Positions 1 through 12,583 are shown, counted from the stretch's first letter. The stretch is DNA of 64,000 nt from Engraulis encrasicolus (GCF_034702125.1 NC_085861.1:981394-1045393), one strand, 5' to 3'. Notes: a model not told the origin generated them from the letters alone. Numbers and translations are program-made.

Positions 1-15
1 TGTGTGTGTGTGTGT

Positions 16-79
<64 letters not shown>

Positions 80-81
80 TG

Positions 82-137
<56 letters not shown>
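1..137. repeat. (TG)n microsatellite
   Basis: The window opens inside a long TG dinucleotide tract with a few single-base interruptions (TA at 19 and 109, GG near 72 and 81). No coding sense. It is probably part of an NLR intron, because an LRR exon follows at 308. Confidence 0.95.
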
Positions 138-187
138 TGTAAAGGATTAATATCAGGTGTGTGTATGTGACCTCGTACTCTCCTGTG

Positions 188-303
<116 letters not shown>

Positions 304-307
304 CCAG

Positions 308-481
308 GCTCTTTGGATGTAAGCTGACAGATAAGAGTTGTCTGCATCTGGCCTCTGTCCTGTCATCTCCCTCATCACGTCTCACAGAGCTGCGCCTGAG
401 TTTCAATGATCTGCATGACTCTGGAGTGGAACTCTTATGTTCTGGACTTCAACATCAACACTGCAGACTGGAAACACTGGA
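308..481 (+). CDS. NLRC3-like leucine-rich-repeat exon
   Basis: A 174-bp exon of 58 codons, preceded by TTCCAG and followed by the donor GTAAGC. It starts on the third base of a codon and ends on a second base, so it is a symmetric phase-2 exon that can be added or lost without changing frame. It encodes two ribonuclease-inhibitor-type LRRs: the first contains [14 protein letters not shown], the second [16 protein letters not shown], ending CRLETLE. This length, phase and sequence are typical of the repeated LRR exons of teleost NLRC3-like receptors, which sense microbial products in the cytosol. No NACHT, FISNA, PYD or B30.2 exon is visible in the window, so whether the exon belongs to a working gene is unknown. 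The reading frame is open and both splice sites fit consensus. Confidence 0.82.
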
Positions 482-496
482 GTAAGCAGCATTACA

Positions 497-700
<204 letters not shown>

Positions 701-739
701 ACTCACACACACACGTGTTCATTGACAGGTTTTTGTCAT

Positions 740-949
<210 letters not shown>

Positions 950-950
<1 letters not shown>

Positions 951-1190
951 CCTCTCTGTGCTTGCTCTGTTCCATCCATCCATCATCCCTCTCTCCATCC
1001 CTCTATCTTTCTAATTGTTGTGTCTCTTTCTGTCTATTTCTCCATCTCATCTATCTCTCTCTCCTCATCCCTCCATCTCTGCTCTCTCTTCCCCTCCCCC
1101 TCTCTCTCCCTCCTCTACTTGTTCTATTACATCCATCCATCCTCCAGCACGGCCGACGCCCCCTCACGCCACGTCCCACGCCCCCTCAGG
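950..1190. repeat. pyrimidine-rich degenerate repeat
   Basis: A C/T-rich tract with words such as CCATCCATC and ATCCCTCTCTCC, closely matched at 7646-7745 and 8500-8670. The match shows that the two NLR-exon neighbourhoods (0-1.2 kb and 7.5-10.9 kb) are copies of one intron-exon block. Confidence 0.75.
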
Positions 1191-1501
1191 CGTGAGTTCT
1201 CAAAAAAAAAAGCTCGAAAATATGGTGAAATACGAGCTATTGAGTTGTATAACGTATGTAACACATAAACCAAAGGAATTAACTAAAATAAATATATTTT
1301 AAAATAGTGTTGAGCCTTTATATGTTAATTGGGCAATGGGCACAATAGCAATAGGCCTAATTATCAACTTGCTTAAGTCTGAAGCGGCTACCTCTTATGT
1401 TTGTCCCCTAAAGCACACCGTAGCCTGGGGTACGTCATCCAGTTTACTGCCAAAGTTCCCTCATACAAAAAAATCTGCTTACTGCCGCCAGATTTCTGCT
1501 A
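1191..1501. other. no gene recognised
   Basis: AT-rich flank between the NLR-like block and the 3.7-kb element. No splice-flanked reading frame or repeat boundary can be supported here. Confidence 0.6.
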
Positions 1502-1789
1502 ATAGTTTGGTAACACTTTATAATAAGTACCCCTTTTTAGGCATTACTTAAGGGTTAGTTAAGCCTTATTTTACCATTAGTTAACCCTTAGTGAATCATG
1601 AGTTAATCATTATGTAAGCATTATTTCTCATTTCCTAACTATTATCTACTACCGTTAGTAAATGGTTAGTGTGTGCTGATGTAACGGTTCGCTAAGCAAA
1701 GTTAAACCTTAGTTAAGCCTTATTTTTAACATTAATTAACCCTTAGTGAATCATGAGTAAGTCGTTATGTATGTGTTATTTCATCATAA

Positions 1790-3366
1790 GCAATGCTTAT
1801 CAAGTCATTTGTTAACGTTTTGGAAAGCATGGAAAGGTTTTCACTTTAAAAGCTCCCCAGATATGCGCAAGTAGTGAGTTGTAACTTCTTGTTAATGCAT
1901 GAGCAATGCCTAACAAATCATTTGTTAACGTTTTGTAAAGCATGGAAAGGTTTTCACTTTAGATCAGTTCCCCAGATATACTTAAGTAATGAGTTGTTAC
2001 TCCTTGATAATGCATAAGCAATGCTTAACAAGTCATTTGTTAACGTTTTGGAAAGCATGGAAAGGTTTTCACTTCAAAAGTTCCCCAGATATGCGCAAGT
2101 AGTGAGTTGTAACTTCTTGATAATGCATAAGAAATGCCTAACAAATCATTTGTTAACGTTTTGTAAAGCATGGAAAGGTTTTCACTTTAGATCAGTTCCC
2201 CAGATATTAGTGGTGTCAACAATGATCGATTCGGCGATCCGAATCGATCCGGGGCATGGACGATCCAGATCCAGATCCGGCAAGTTCCAGAATCAATCCG
2301 GCAATTTTTTTAAGTTTCAATTACTTCCATGGATATTTCGGGAGCAAATGAATGTTAAATTAAATAAAAACACTTCAAAACATTGCAATACTGATACAGA
2401 CTGATACATAAAACAGCCAATAAATTGTTGCTCAGTATCTGACTACTTGTATTTCCTCATCATGGCTGAACATTTGCTTTGCGTTCAGTAGAAATGTAAT
2501 GCATTGCAATGCATTGTAGAATTGAATCGAATCGGATTGGATCTAATAGAATCGAATCGAATCGGATCTACTACCTCCCGAATCGTGATCGAATCGGATC
2601 GTGAGGGCAGTGCCGATCCACACCACTACCAGATATACTTAAGTAATGAATTGTAACTCCTTGATAATGCGTAAGCAATGCTTAACAAGTCATTTGTTAA
2701 CGTTTTGTAAAGCATGGAAAGGTTTTCACTTTAGATCAGTTCCCCAGATATACTTAAGTAATGAGTTGTAACTCCTTGATAATGCGTAAGCAATGCTTAA
2801 CAAGTCATTTGTTAACGTTTTGGAAAGCATGGAAAGGTTTTCAATTTAAAAGTTCCCCAGATATACGCAAGTAGTGAGTTGTAACTTCTTGTTAATGCAT
2901 AAGCAATGCCTAACAAATAATTTGTTAACGTTTTGTAAACCATGGAAAGGTTTTCACTTTAGATCAGTTCCCCAGATATACTTAAGTAATGAGTTGTAAC
3001 TCCTTGATAATGCATAAGCAATGCTTATCGAGTCATTTGTTAATGTTTTGGAAAGCATGGAAAGGTTTTCACTTCAGAGAAGTTCCCCAGATATAGGCCT
3101 ACTTAAGTAGGCCTAATGGGTCCATAAATCCATGCTTATGAAGTCATTTGTTAATGTTTTGGATAGCATGGAAAGATTTTCACTGAAAAAGTTCCCCAGA
3201 TATGCGTTAGTAATGCGTTGTAACTTCTCGATAATGCATAAGCAATGCTTATCAAGTCATTTGTTAACGTTTTGGAAAGCATGGAAATGTGTTCACTTCA
3301 TATCAGTTCCCCAGATATACTTTAGTAATGAGTTTGTAACTCCTTGATAATGCATAACGCATGATA
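1790..3366. repeat. ~113-bp tandem repeat array inside the 3.7-kb element
   Basis: Each unit contains CATTTGTTAACGTTTTG, AAGCATGGAAAGGTTTTCAC and CCCCAGATAT. The AAGCATGG word recurs at 113-116-bp spacing near 1826, 1939, 2054, 2167, 2711, 2824, 2938, 3054, 3167 and 3280. The one long gap (2167 to 2711) is explained exactly by the nested hAT element plus its 8-bp duplication. Variants alternate (CTTTAGATCAG versus CTTTAAAAG), suggesting a ~226-bp dimer. Confidence 0.85.
2208..2628. mobile_element. non-autonomous hAT element, 421 bp
   Basis: Inverted termini TAGTGGTGT and ACACCACTA are bounded by a perfect 8-bp direct repeat CCAGATAT (2200-2207 and 2629-2636). That word is part of the host tandem unit, so the pre-insertion site can be read directly from neighbouring units. 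An 8-bp duplication is diagnostic of the hAT superfamily among common fish DNA transposons. The interior is rich in GATCGAATCG-type words and has no transposase. Confidence 0.9.
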
Positions 3367-3367
3367 A

Positions 3368-4249
3368 TGCCACGACTGCTCCCCAGTCTACACTNATAAC
3401 ACCATAGTGAAATTTGCTGATGACACCACAGTAGTTGGACTTATTTCAAATGGGGATGAGTCTGCCTACAGAGATGAAGTAGAGCGCTTGGTGGGGTGGT
3501 GCAGAGAGAACAACTTGCTCCTGAACACAGCCAAGACCAAGGAGCTGGTGGTGGATTTCAGGAGGAAGAGGACTGCCATCCAGCCACTTATGATTGAGGG
3601 GGTGTGTGTAGAGAGGGTGTCAGACTTCCGTTTCCTGGGAGTTCACATCAGCGAGGACCTGACCTGGGGTGTCAACACCACTGGGCTTGTGAAGAAGGCA
3701 CAGCAAAGACTTTATTTCCTAAGAATACTTAGGAAAAACATCTGTCAGAAGCTGCTTGTGTCCTTCTACCGCTGCTCAGTGGAGAGCATATTGACATATT
3801 GTCTTTGTGTGTGGTTCCCAGGCTGCACTGTGGCACAGAGGAAAGAGCTCCAGGGGGTCATAAAGGCTGCAGAGAACATTATTGGCTGCCCTCTTCCATC
3901 TTTGGAGGGCCTACACAGCACCCGCTGCCTAAAAAAGGCTAAGTGCATTCTGAGAGACACATCCCACCCAGGTCACAGTCTTTTTGAATTGCTGCCATCG
4001 GGCAGGAGATTCAGGTCCATTAAGACAAGGACAAACAGACTGAAAAACAGTTTCTATGCAGCGGCCATCACAGAACTGAATTTTGCATCAAAAGCATAGT
4101 TTTTATATACATACCATTCTTTTTATTCCATTTTTTAATTTTATTTTTATTCTTATTTTTTATTTATTTTTGCTTCAACAAGGAATGCACAATTTCGTTG
4201 TGCTTGTCACAATGACAAATAAAAGATATTGTATTGTATTGTATTGTAT
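3368..4249 (+). mobile_element. 5'-truncated LINE (CR1/L2/Rex1 group), reverse transcriptase fragment
   Basis: One open frame runs from about 3368 to the stop at 4097-4099. It starts inside the polymerase domain: the catalytic F-A-D-D box is at 3413-3424, followed by TTVVGLI, the palm/thumb segment DFRFLGVHISEDLTW and the C-terminal hallmark LLPSGRRFRSIKTRTNR. The endonuclease and the fingers region are missing. The 3' tail holds AATTTCGTTGTGCTTGTCAC and ACAATGACAAATAAA, then (TTGTA)n at 4228-4249, as in CR1/L2-type elements that end in short repeats instead of poly(A). One N at 3395 is an uncalled base. The fragment interrupts the ~113-bp array of the 3.7-kb element. Open but truncated, it is dead on arrival rather than an active gene. 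Confidence 0.87.
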
Positions 4250-4500
4250 AAGCAACGTTTAGCAAGTCATTTGTTAATGTTTTGGAAAGCATGGAAAGAT
4301 TTTCACTTAAAAAGTTATGAGTTATGGTTATACATCCTTGATAGTGCATAAGCAATGCTTATCAAGTCATTTGTTAATGTTTTGGAAAGTATGGAAAGGT
4401 TTTCACTTAAAAAGTTCCCCAGATATGCGTTACTAATGCGTTGAAACTTCTTGGTAATGCATAAGCAACGCTTAACAAGTCATTTGTTAATGTCCAGAAG
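4250..4500. repeat. remaining ~113-bp tandem units after the LINE
   Basis: Two further units (AAGCATGG-type word near 4288 and AAGTATGG near 4387) continue the array on the far side of the LINE, the second shortened. From about 4500 to 4945 the sequence becomes further copies of the right terminal repeat. Confidence 0.75.
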
Positions 4501-5217
4501 CATCCATGAGGGGCAGTCACATGAGCCTCAACTTAGGCCTAGGCCTACTTTTTGCCATGCTACCAGTCATCACACACTAACCATTACAAAAGGGTTAAAT
4601 AAGACTTCACTGATGCTAAAGCAAGAGTTTACAAACCGTTACCATACATGCCTAATAGTACTTGTTAATGGTTAGGTGGTAGGAGACAACAAAGAGATAA
4701 TGTTTTTTTCATAAATAAAGGTGGGTTATCAGACATTTTAATGATGGTTTACTAATGCTTATCAGAAAGTTAAATCACCATAGACGAATGATTAATTAAC
4801 AGTACTTAATAATTTCACAGAAATACATAATGACTGACTCGTGATTCACTAAGGGTTAACTAATGCTTAATTTTGTTTAGCGAGTAGTTACATCAGCACA
4901 CACTAACCATTTACTAACGGTATTAGTTAATGGTTAAGAAATGAGAAATAACACATACATAACTCGTTATTTACTAAGGGTTAACTATTGTTAAAATAAG
5001 GCTTATTTAAGGCTTAACTTTGCTTAGCGAACCATTATATCAGCACACACTAACCATTTACTAACGGTAGTAGATAATAGTTAGGAAATGAGAAATAATG
5101 CTTACATAATGATTAACTCGTGATTCACTAAGGGTTAACTAATGGTAAAATAAGGCTTAACTAACCCTTAAGTAATGCCTAAAAAGGGGTACTTATTATA
5201 AAGTGTTACCAATAGTT

Positions 5218-5833
5218 GTGTTTTCAGTTGTAGTGGGGTTTGATATAACATTGATTTGTTGTATCTCCTTATACTTGAAATGATATAATTAGCGACACAT
5301 TTTGGATGTGGGTAGTGAGTGACATTACTAATGTCTCAAGAAACGGAAGAAAATGTTTAACACGAGATGAATTAGCAATGCAAATCCCATTGCTAGCAGA
5401 GTGTGTAAAACGTTTGGATTAAAGTGGAATACTTGCGAGAAATCCTGCGACAGTATTTTAAGGTAGGCCATTTGCTTATTTATTAGCCGGCTGTGGCATG
5501 TCAACTTGTGGTGTTTTTGCTGTGGAGAAGTAGTTTCGCTGAAGCAGGTTCAGCTCTTTTTCTTGGTTTGTTGCGCTATGATAGAGTGTGAGATATCGCT
5601 GTAAACGGTAGGCTATTTAAATGCAAACATGCCAAAACAACAATACAATGGAGTGCACATTTGCAGTCGCGTGATGCTTGAGTAACCTGTGTGAGTTATT
5701 TTGTCAGCACTATCCTTAGTAGTACTGTGGTAGGATCGCTGGTTTCGTGGATGGATTTTGGTGAAGGTACCATGAGCTACTCTGGCAGCGTGCATACGTG
5801 TGTTTGACAGTCAACAATCGGCTTTCGTTCAGG

Positions 5834-5876
<43 letters not shown>

Positions 5877-6480
5877 TGTGTGTGTGTGCGTGCGCGTGTG
5901 TGTGACTAGCCTGTGTGGACAGCAGTCACTGACGCGTCCATCAAAAACCAAAGCTAGTAACCACCACATATCTGTAGCCTACGTCTTCAAGGTGATGGAA
6001 GAGTCACGTGATGCTTGGAAATCGTTCTGTTAATCCACAATTTGTATTCGTATTAATGTTTCACATTTGAGACGCAACGTGCTTTGGAAGGGAACGACTG
6101 ATAACGTTATGTGTAACGAATCAGGCTACCCAAACATACCCACCACACACACACAAACACAAACGCTTTTTTCGGTCTGTGCCTTTGCTTCTGTTTTGCA
6201 CTATGATCGAGGTGAAATAACAGTGAAAGTGTGTGTTTAGGTGTGTAGGTGTGTTCATGGTGTGTAGCCTAGGTGTGTGAGGCTACATTTGGGGTTCGGT
6301 ATGGTGGGTGTGTGTGCTTGCGTGAGTGTCTCGCTGCCCAGATCATTTCAATAATAGTAGTAAAAATTACTTCCATCATTATTGACGGGGTCTGGCCTAA
6401 TACACGACAGTGGCCTAATACACGAGCCCTCCATTAGCGCACCTACGTTTACGCGCACGCGCCCCCGCCCCCTCTCATAA
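5218..6480. other. no gene recognised
   Basis: Low-repeat flanking DNA. It holds a short compound (TG)n(AG)n(TG)n stretch at 5838-5905 and scattered GTGTGT words near 6215-6320. No long open frame with plausible splice sites was found on either strand. Confidence 0.55.
5838..5905. repeat. compound (TG)n(AG)n microsatellite
   Basis: TG repeats, six AG repeats, then TG with GCGTGCGCG interruptions. Confidence 0.9.
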
Positions 6481-6536
6481 ATGAATCTCCCTCATATCTT
6501 TCTATCTTACATCTATATTTACATATCTCATTTGCT

Positions 6537-6697
<161 letters not shown>

Positions 6698-6706
6698 ACT
6701 CTGCAT

Positions 6707-7455
6707 TTAGTCTACTTGCCAGCCCATAGGGCCCCATAGTGAACCCGGAAATGTTCGGTACCCCAAAGTTTTTTGATGGAAATGTATTATTACTATATGA
6801 AGTAGATGAGCTACATCTATTGCCAAAGACATAGAATTAAGGTAGAGACTTGAGGTGCTGTAGTACAGCGGATGTGGAAAGTGAGTGATGTCCTTATTTT
6901 CAGGAGTTTACTTTATGCAATCATATATGAAATAATTAATGGTTTGTGCTAACTTAAGTTAGGTATTTTAGTTTGAGGATCACTTGTTTTTTTCTTTCTG
7001 TCTATGTCTTTGGCAATAGATGTAGCTCATCTACTTCATATAGTAGGGCCATAGGTAGAAATAATTGAAATAAGTAAGGTTTATGGTATGTAAATAACCC
7101 AAAAACTTTGCCAAAATCAGCTCATAAAGGCATAAAATGTGTCTACCCTTGACATTAAGAGGCATTTTGAATCTGACAGGCATTTAAAAATGTCACAAAT
7201 GAATTCAGCATCCTCCAAACCCCCCCAAACCACACCAAGATTGTGTAGATTGGTCAAACTGATCCTGTAATAAGGCCATAAAGACGATTATGCTAATTTA
7301 TGGTAATTATGCTAATAAAAAAAATTGCTCAACATTTACAAAGTAGCATCCGGCAGTTTCTATGTACTGGGGAGCTATACTATACATTTCCATCAAAAAA
7401 CTTTGGGGTACCGAACATTTCCGGGTCCCCTACAGTATCTTGGCAAGTAGACTAA
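6707..7455. repeat. nested palindromic element with two perfect 43-bp inverted repeats
   Basis: Three concentric inverted pairs are seen. Outermost is TTAGTCTACTTGCCA (6707-6721) with its complement at 7441-7455. Inside it a perfect 43-bp pair lies at 6744-6786 and 7383-7425, starting CCCGGAAATGTTCGG. Innermost, a second perfect 43-bp pair lies at 6792-6834 and 7002-7044, starting ACTATATGAAGTAG, with a 167-bp loop. No transposase is present. It is probably a foldback-type miniature element, or one element inserted inside another. Exact pairing implies young age or repeated correction between the arms. Confidence 0.8.
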
Positions 7456-7745
7456 TTTGTTTCTTTCTCTCCACACTTCTCTTCATGATTTCTCCTTCAT
7501 CTTCTTTCGTCTCTCATCCCTCTCTTTTTACATACGTATCACGCTGCTCTTTTCTCTTCCCCAGCTACTCTCTCTATCCCTATCTTACTATCGTGTGTGT
7601 GTGTGTATTTGTGTGTGTGTGTGTGTTTCTCTCCTTTCTATGCTTGTTCTGATCCATCCATCATCCCTCTCTCCATCCCCCCATCTCTCTAATTGTTGTG
7701 TCTCTTCCTCTCTATTTCTCCATCTCATATATATCTCTCTCTCCA

Positions 7746-7862
<117 letters not shown>

Positions 7863-7975
7863 CGCGTGTTCGCACGCGCACACACACCTGATACGGGTTG
7901 AGTAAACGGCTCCATTGTTTGAGTGTATCAGTCAGACATCACTGAAAGCTTTTCTCCCCTGTATTTCTCTCCTTC

Positions 7976-7984
7976 ATCTCTCTC

Positions 7985-8054
<70 letters not shown>
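7976..8054. repeat. (TC)n microsatellite
   Basis: Nearly pure TC tract with one CG interruption near 7997. Confidence 0.95.
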
Positions 8055-8056
<2 letters not shown>

Positions 8057-8683
8057 CTTCCCTTTTGCCTTCTCTCTCCAACCTCCTTTTCACTCTGTTG
8101 CTTTCTCTCCCTCCTACTCTCTCATCCTCTTTTTTCCCTGTCCTTCCTCTATCCCCCTCTCCTCACCAATCTTTATCTCTCTAGACCTCTCCCTCTCTCT
8201 TTCTTTTCCTCTTTCTCTTTCTCCCCCTCTATATCTCTCTCTCTCCTCTCTTTATCTCTCTTCCTCCTTCTCATGTTCTCTCCCTCCCCCTCTCTTCATC
8301 TCCACCTCTCTACATCTCTCTCCCTCCACCTCTACATCTCTCTTCTCTCCCCTCTCTTCCTCCTTCTCATTTTCTCTCCCCTCTCTCTCCATCTCTCTTT
8401 TCCTCTCTTTATGTCTCTCCGCTCCACCGCTCTCTTCCCCTCCACCTCTCTCTATTCCCCTCCACCTCTCCCTCTCTTTAGCTCTCTTCCTCCCTCTCGT
8501 GTTCATCCATCATCCCTCTCTCCATCCCTCTATCTTTCTTCTTGTTGTGTCTCTTTATTTCTATTTCTGCATCACATCCCTCTCTCTCCTCATCCCTCCA
8601 TCTCTGCTGTCTCCCCCCCTCTCTCTCTTTCCTCTACTTGTTCTATTACATCCATCCATCCTCCATCCATCACCCTCTCCCTC

Positions 8684-8770
<87 letters not shown>

Positions 8771-8771
8771 A
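8684..8771. repeat. (TATC)n microsatellite
   Basis: About 22 TATC units; the same tetranucleotide expands independently at 9940-10083 and 10738-10912 in paralogous array positions. Confidence 0.95.
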
Positions 8772-8961
8772 CTCTGAGTATTTCTTTCTCTCCACACTTC
8801 TCTCATGACTTCTTCATCTTCTTTCACCTCTCATTCCTCTCTTTTACACATCACACTGTTCTTTTCTCTTCCCCATTTACTCTCTCTATCCCTCTCTTTC
8901 TCTAATGCTGTCATCACCCTATTCTCCTCCGCACCTGCTCTCCCTCTCTCTTCTTTCTTTC

Positions 8962-8971
8962 TTTCTCTGTG

Positions 8972-9062
<91 letters not shown>

Positions 9063-9079
9063 CTTTCTTTCAGTCTTTC

Positions 9080-9086
<7 letters not shown>
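8962..9086. repeat. (TTTC)n microsatellite
   Basis: About 30 TTTC units with CTGTG and CAG interruptions near the ends, running into a TG tract at 9088-9147. Confidence 0.93.
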
Positions 9087-9087
<1 letters not shown>

Positions 9088-9148
<61 letters not shown>

Positions 9149-9200
9149 TGTGTGTGTGTGTGTCTGCGTGTGCGTGTGCGTGTGTGGATGTGGGTGTGTT
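9088..9200. repeat. (TG)n microsatellite before the LRR exon remnant
   Basis: TG tract that degrades into TGCGTG and GGATGTGGG words, then TTAGTTCCAG, the acceptor of the truncated LRR exon. Confidence 0.9.
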
Positions 9201-9208
9201 AGTTCCAG

Positions 9209-9273
9209 GCTGTATAGGTGTTATCTGACAGAGGTGAGCTTTTCTTACAAGGCCTCTTCCCTGACCTCCCACA

Positions 9274-9276
<3 letters not shown>
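9209..9276 (+). pseudogene. truncated NLRC3-like LRR exon
   Basis: After the acceptor TTCCAG (ending 9208) the sequence matches the first 68 bases of the LRR exons at 308 and 9425: GCTGTATAGGTGTTATCTG, then ACAGAGGTGAGC, TCCCTGACCTCCC. It then breaks off into a TG tract at 9274. The missing second LRR and donor mean it cannot be spliced as a normal unit. It appears that the microsatellite has replaced the rest of the exon. Confidence 0.68.
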
Positions 9277-9420
<144 letters not shown>

Positions 9421-9424
9421 CCAG

Positions 9425-9598
9425 GCTGTGGAGCTGTAAGCTGACAGGGAAGATGTGCTCTCTTCTGGCCTCTGCCCTGTCCTCTCCCTCCTCACGTATC
9501 AAAGATCTGCGGCTGCAGCTTAATGACCTGATAGACTCAGATGTTGAGCAGCTCCGTGCTCTTAAGGAAGACCCCAACTGTAGACTGAAGACACTACA
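9425..9598 (+). CDS. NLRC3-like leucine-rich-repeat exon
   Basis: A second complete 174-bp phase-2 LRR exon: acceptor TTCCAG, donor GTGAGT. Motifs are KLTGKMCSLLASALSS in the first repeat, LRLQLNDLIDSDVEQL in the second, and ending CRLKTLQ. Compared with the exon at 308 it departs from the usual LRR consensus (DSDVEQLRALKEDPN where [15 protein letters not shown] stands in the other), so it is a divergent paralogue but still open with good splice sites. With 308-481 and the broken copy at 9209 it defines a + strand series of at least three LRR exons over 9.3 kb. Whether all belong to one transcript cannot be told from the sequence, because large elements lie between them. Confidence 0.78.
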
Positions 9599-9617
9599 GT
9601 GAGTAAATCATCTGTTA

Positions 9618-9624
9618 GTGTGTG

Positions 9625-9692
<68 letters not shown>

Positions 9693-9703
9693 TGTGTGTG
9701 TGT
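9618..9703. repeat. (TG)n(TGCG)n microsatellite
   Basis: Short TG tract followed by about 15 GTGC units, immediately downstream of the LRR exon donor. Confidence 0.93.
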
Positions 9704-9938
9704 CTTTCTTTTTCTGTTCTATCCATCAAAACTCTCTCATGCCTCTCCCCCTCTCTCTCCTTCACTCTCTCTCTCCATTTTATTTTCTCTCCACACTTCT
9801 CTTCATGACTTCATCATCTTTCATCTCTCATCCCTCTCTTTTTAAACATCACACTGCTCTTTTCTCTTCCCCAGCTACTCTCTCTATCCCTCTCTTTCTC
9901 TAATGCTCTCATCACTCTATTCTCCTACACACCTGTTG

Positions 9939-9939
<1 letters not shown>

Positions 9940-9969
<30 letters not shown>

Positions 9970-9990
9970 CTCTATCTCTCTATCTCTCTC

Positions 9991-10083
<93 letters not shown>
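9940..10083. repeat. (TATC)n microsatellite
   Basis: TATC repeats with TCTC interruptions at 9967-9990. Confidence 0.95.
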
Positions 10084-10084
<1 letters not shown>

Positions 10085-10737
10085 CCTCTGAGTGTTTCTG
10101 TCTCTCCACACTTCTCTTCATAACTTCATTTTTCATGTCTCATCCCTCTCTTTTTTACACACCACTCTGCTCTTTTCTCTTCCCCAGCTACTCTCTCTAT
10201 CCCTCTCTTTCTCTAATGCTCTGGTCACTCTATTCTCCTACACACCTTCTCTCTCACCCACTCTCTGCTCTCTCTCCACCTCTCTCTCTCTCCATATCTC
10301 TACATGTTGTTTCTTTCTCTACACACTTCTCTTCATGACTTCTTCATCTTCTGTCATTGTTCATCCCTCTCTTTTTAAACACCATGTTACTCTTCTGTCT
10401 TCCACATTTACTCTCTCTATCCCTCTGTCTCTAATGCTCTCATCTCTCTATTTTCCTACACATCTGATCTCTCTCTCTCTCACACTCATTCTCTGCTCTC
10501 TCTCTCCACCTCTCTCTCTCTCTCTCCATCCATCCTCTGCATGTTGTTTCTTTCTCTCCACTCTTCTCTTCATGGCTGACTTCTTCGTCATTTCTTATCT
10601 GTCTTGTTTTCTTCTCTTCCACATCTACTCTCTCTATCCCTCTCTCCCTAATGTCTATCTCTTCTTCTCCACACCTGCTCTGTCTCTCCCTCAATTTATC
10701 TATCTGTAGCCTATCTCTTTCCCCCTCTGTCTGTATT

Positions 10738-10912
<175 letters not shown>

Positions 10913-11033
10913 GGTCTGTAAAAATATTGTACCGAGAATTTGCAATATGCAGTCGTGAAAGTGTATTGCGGTGGAAGAAGTCAGAATCGTGATGCGCCCT
11001 TTCAAAGTTCTGTTACCCAACAGTCCTCAACCC

Positions 11034-11334
11034 CAGTGGTTCCCAACCTATGGGTCACCAAAGATCCATGGAGGGTAGCGAAGCCATCTTGATGTTAAGG
11101 GGTTTCATGTTATATATAAGCCATTTTGAATAAATGAAACACCATTTAATTAATAATATGCATAGAAGCAACATGAGGTAAGTGCTACATGAAACATTTA
11201 TTCTGTTTCTGACCGAAGACAAATTGAGTGATAAAATGATAACTACAATTAGTTTTTGCAGGAAACAGAGCGTATCACGTGGCTCCCTCTCATGTGGGTG
11301 GTCGGGTCACCAAATCTTACAATGGGAACCACTG
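11034..11334. mobile_element. miniature hAT-like element, 301 bp
   Basis: Termini CAGTGGTTCCCAACC at the left and GGGAACCACTG at the right are inverted copies. Flanks CTCAACCC (11026-11033) and CTCCACCC (11335-11342) match at 7 of 8 positions, as expected for an aged hAT target duplication. No transposase; the interior is AT-rich. Confidence 0.8.
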
Positions 11335-12583
11335 CTCCACCCCATAATATGAGGTTATAGTCCGAGATTCAAATCATCATTATCATTTTAAACTCCTCTT
11401 TATTTCAGTAGCCTATTCTACATATAACATTTTGTACTTATTTTCTTTATTTCATTGGTAAAAAAAAAGCTAATTAATTTATTAATTTAAAAAAATATTT
11501 TTTAAAAAGCATGTAGGACCTAGTGTATTTGAACCATTGGTCAAAAATCAATATCAACCACATTGCGTATCTTTACTGGCCTGGTCTTGACCATCCCATA
11601 ATACTACCATTTCATTTCGTATTCATGGTCTGGGGGTTGTTTGATCTGACGCGATTGCAGGAAGCGGGAAGTTTGCACTGAGTTATGGTTTAAATGATTG
11701 GACAGCTCTCACCCAATCACCAACAGTTACTCAACAACAATATAGCGCAGACCAATGTCTCTGGCGCAGACGTTTACTGTACGTCATCGTCACGAGCGTC
11801 CTCCCCCTTTTGCCCCCACGTAGGACGCTTATTAGCTTATTGGCTGTTTTCTGGGGAGGGTTGGCCGGTCAAATCCATAGCGCTCACATCGCTCCACAGA
11901 AAACAGGGGCTAGACTAGTACTGCCCTACAAGGGCAGAGAACATTTACTCACCAGAGTGGGAAACTGAGAAAAGAGACTTTCTGTTTTGATTTCCTTTGC
12001 CCAGATACAAGTAGGCCTATGATATTTAGCACAGCCTGGCAGACAAATTACTGTGTAGAGGAGTTATATATTATGAATAAATACACAACATACTTTAACT
12101 TTACTTAAGTTGAAGAAAATATAATCAAAATTCGAATAAAAAGTTATATTCATGAAATGGCAGTTGGAAGTTAAGGTAGTCTGCCTTTGAATCATGGGCC
12201 AATAATAATAATGAGCCGTTCAAAGGCAAAATGCCTTAAAGCGATGGCTCGGAGTAGATTCACCCCAAGGCCATCTAAACCGTGACATCCACCCAGTAGT
12301 GCACCCGAAGTGTTTTCTACCTATCACGAACATTAGCCGAGTTACCGAGTTATTCCAAATAGCTTAGTATAATAATAGGTAATGGTCCCTGGCAGTATCT
12401 CCAAAATTACCACATTAAAATCACATGCCATGACACCCAACTTCTACAGTAGTACAAATATGGTCTGTACTCACAAAACGATGCATTTGGAAGTTTGTAC
12501 ATAGTCCAGGAGTTTATTATTATCAACACTTTTGTCTTTTGTGTTTTGTCTGTAATTATCAGATTCACTGTCAATGGCACAGC
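11335..12583. other. no gene recognised
   Basis: AT-rich sequence with a GC-richer patch at 11640-11940. No known domain, supported exon or repeat boundary was seen. Confidence 0.55.

Larger units (their letters stand above)
1508..5211. mobile_element. 3.7-kb terminal-inverted-repeat element with nested insertions
   Basis: The ends are inverted copies beginning TGGTAACACTTTATAATAAG; near-perfect pairing extends about 270-280 bp inward (1508-1790 with 4946-5211). The insertion is flanked by a direct 6-bp repeat ATAGTT (1502-1507 and 5212-5217), read as the target-site duplication. Inside are ~113-bp tandem repeats. A hAT element and a 5'-truncated LINE lie inside those repeats, so both are younger than the array. 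No transposase frame is visible, so the element is non-autonomous. TGGTAACACTTTA-type ends are common in fish repeats, but the superfamily cannot be named safely; a 6-bp duplication does not match the usual TA, TTAA or 8-bp classes. Confidence 0.8.

Noticed and set aside
7923..8905. 284- and 210-codon Ser/Leu-rich frames
   Set aside because: They arise from C/T-rich low-complexity DNA lacking stop codons, with no coding signature.
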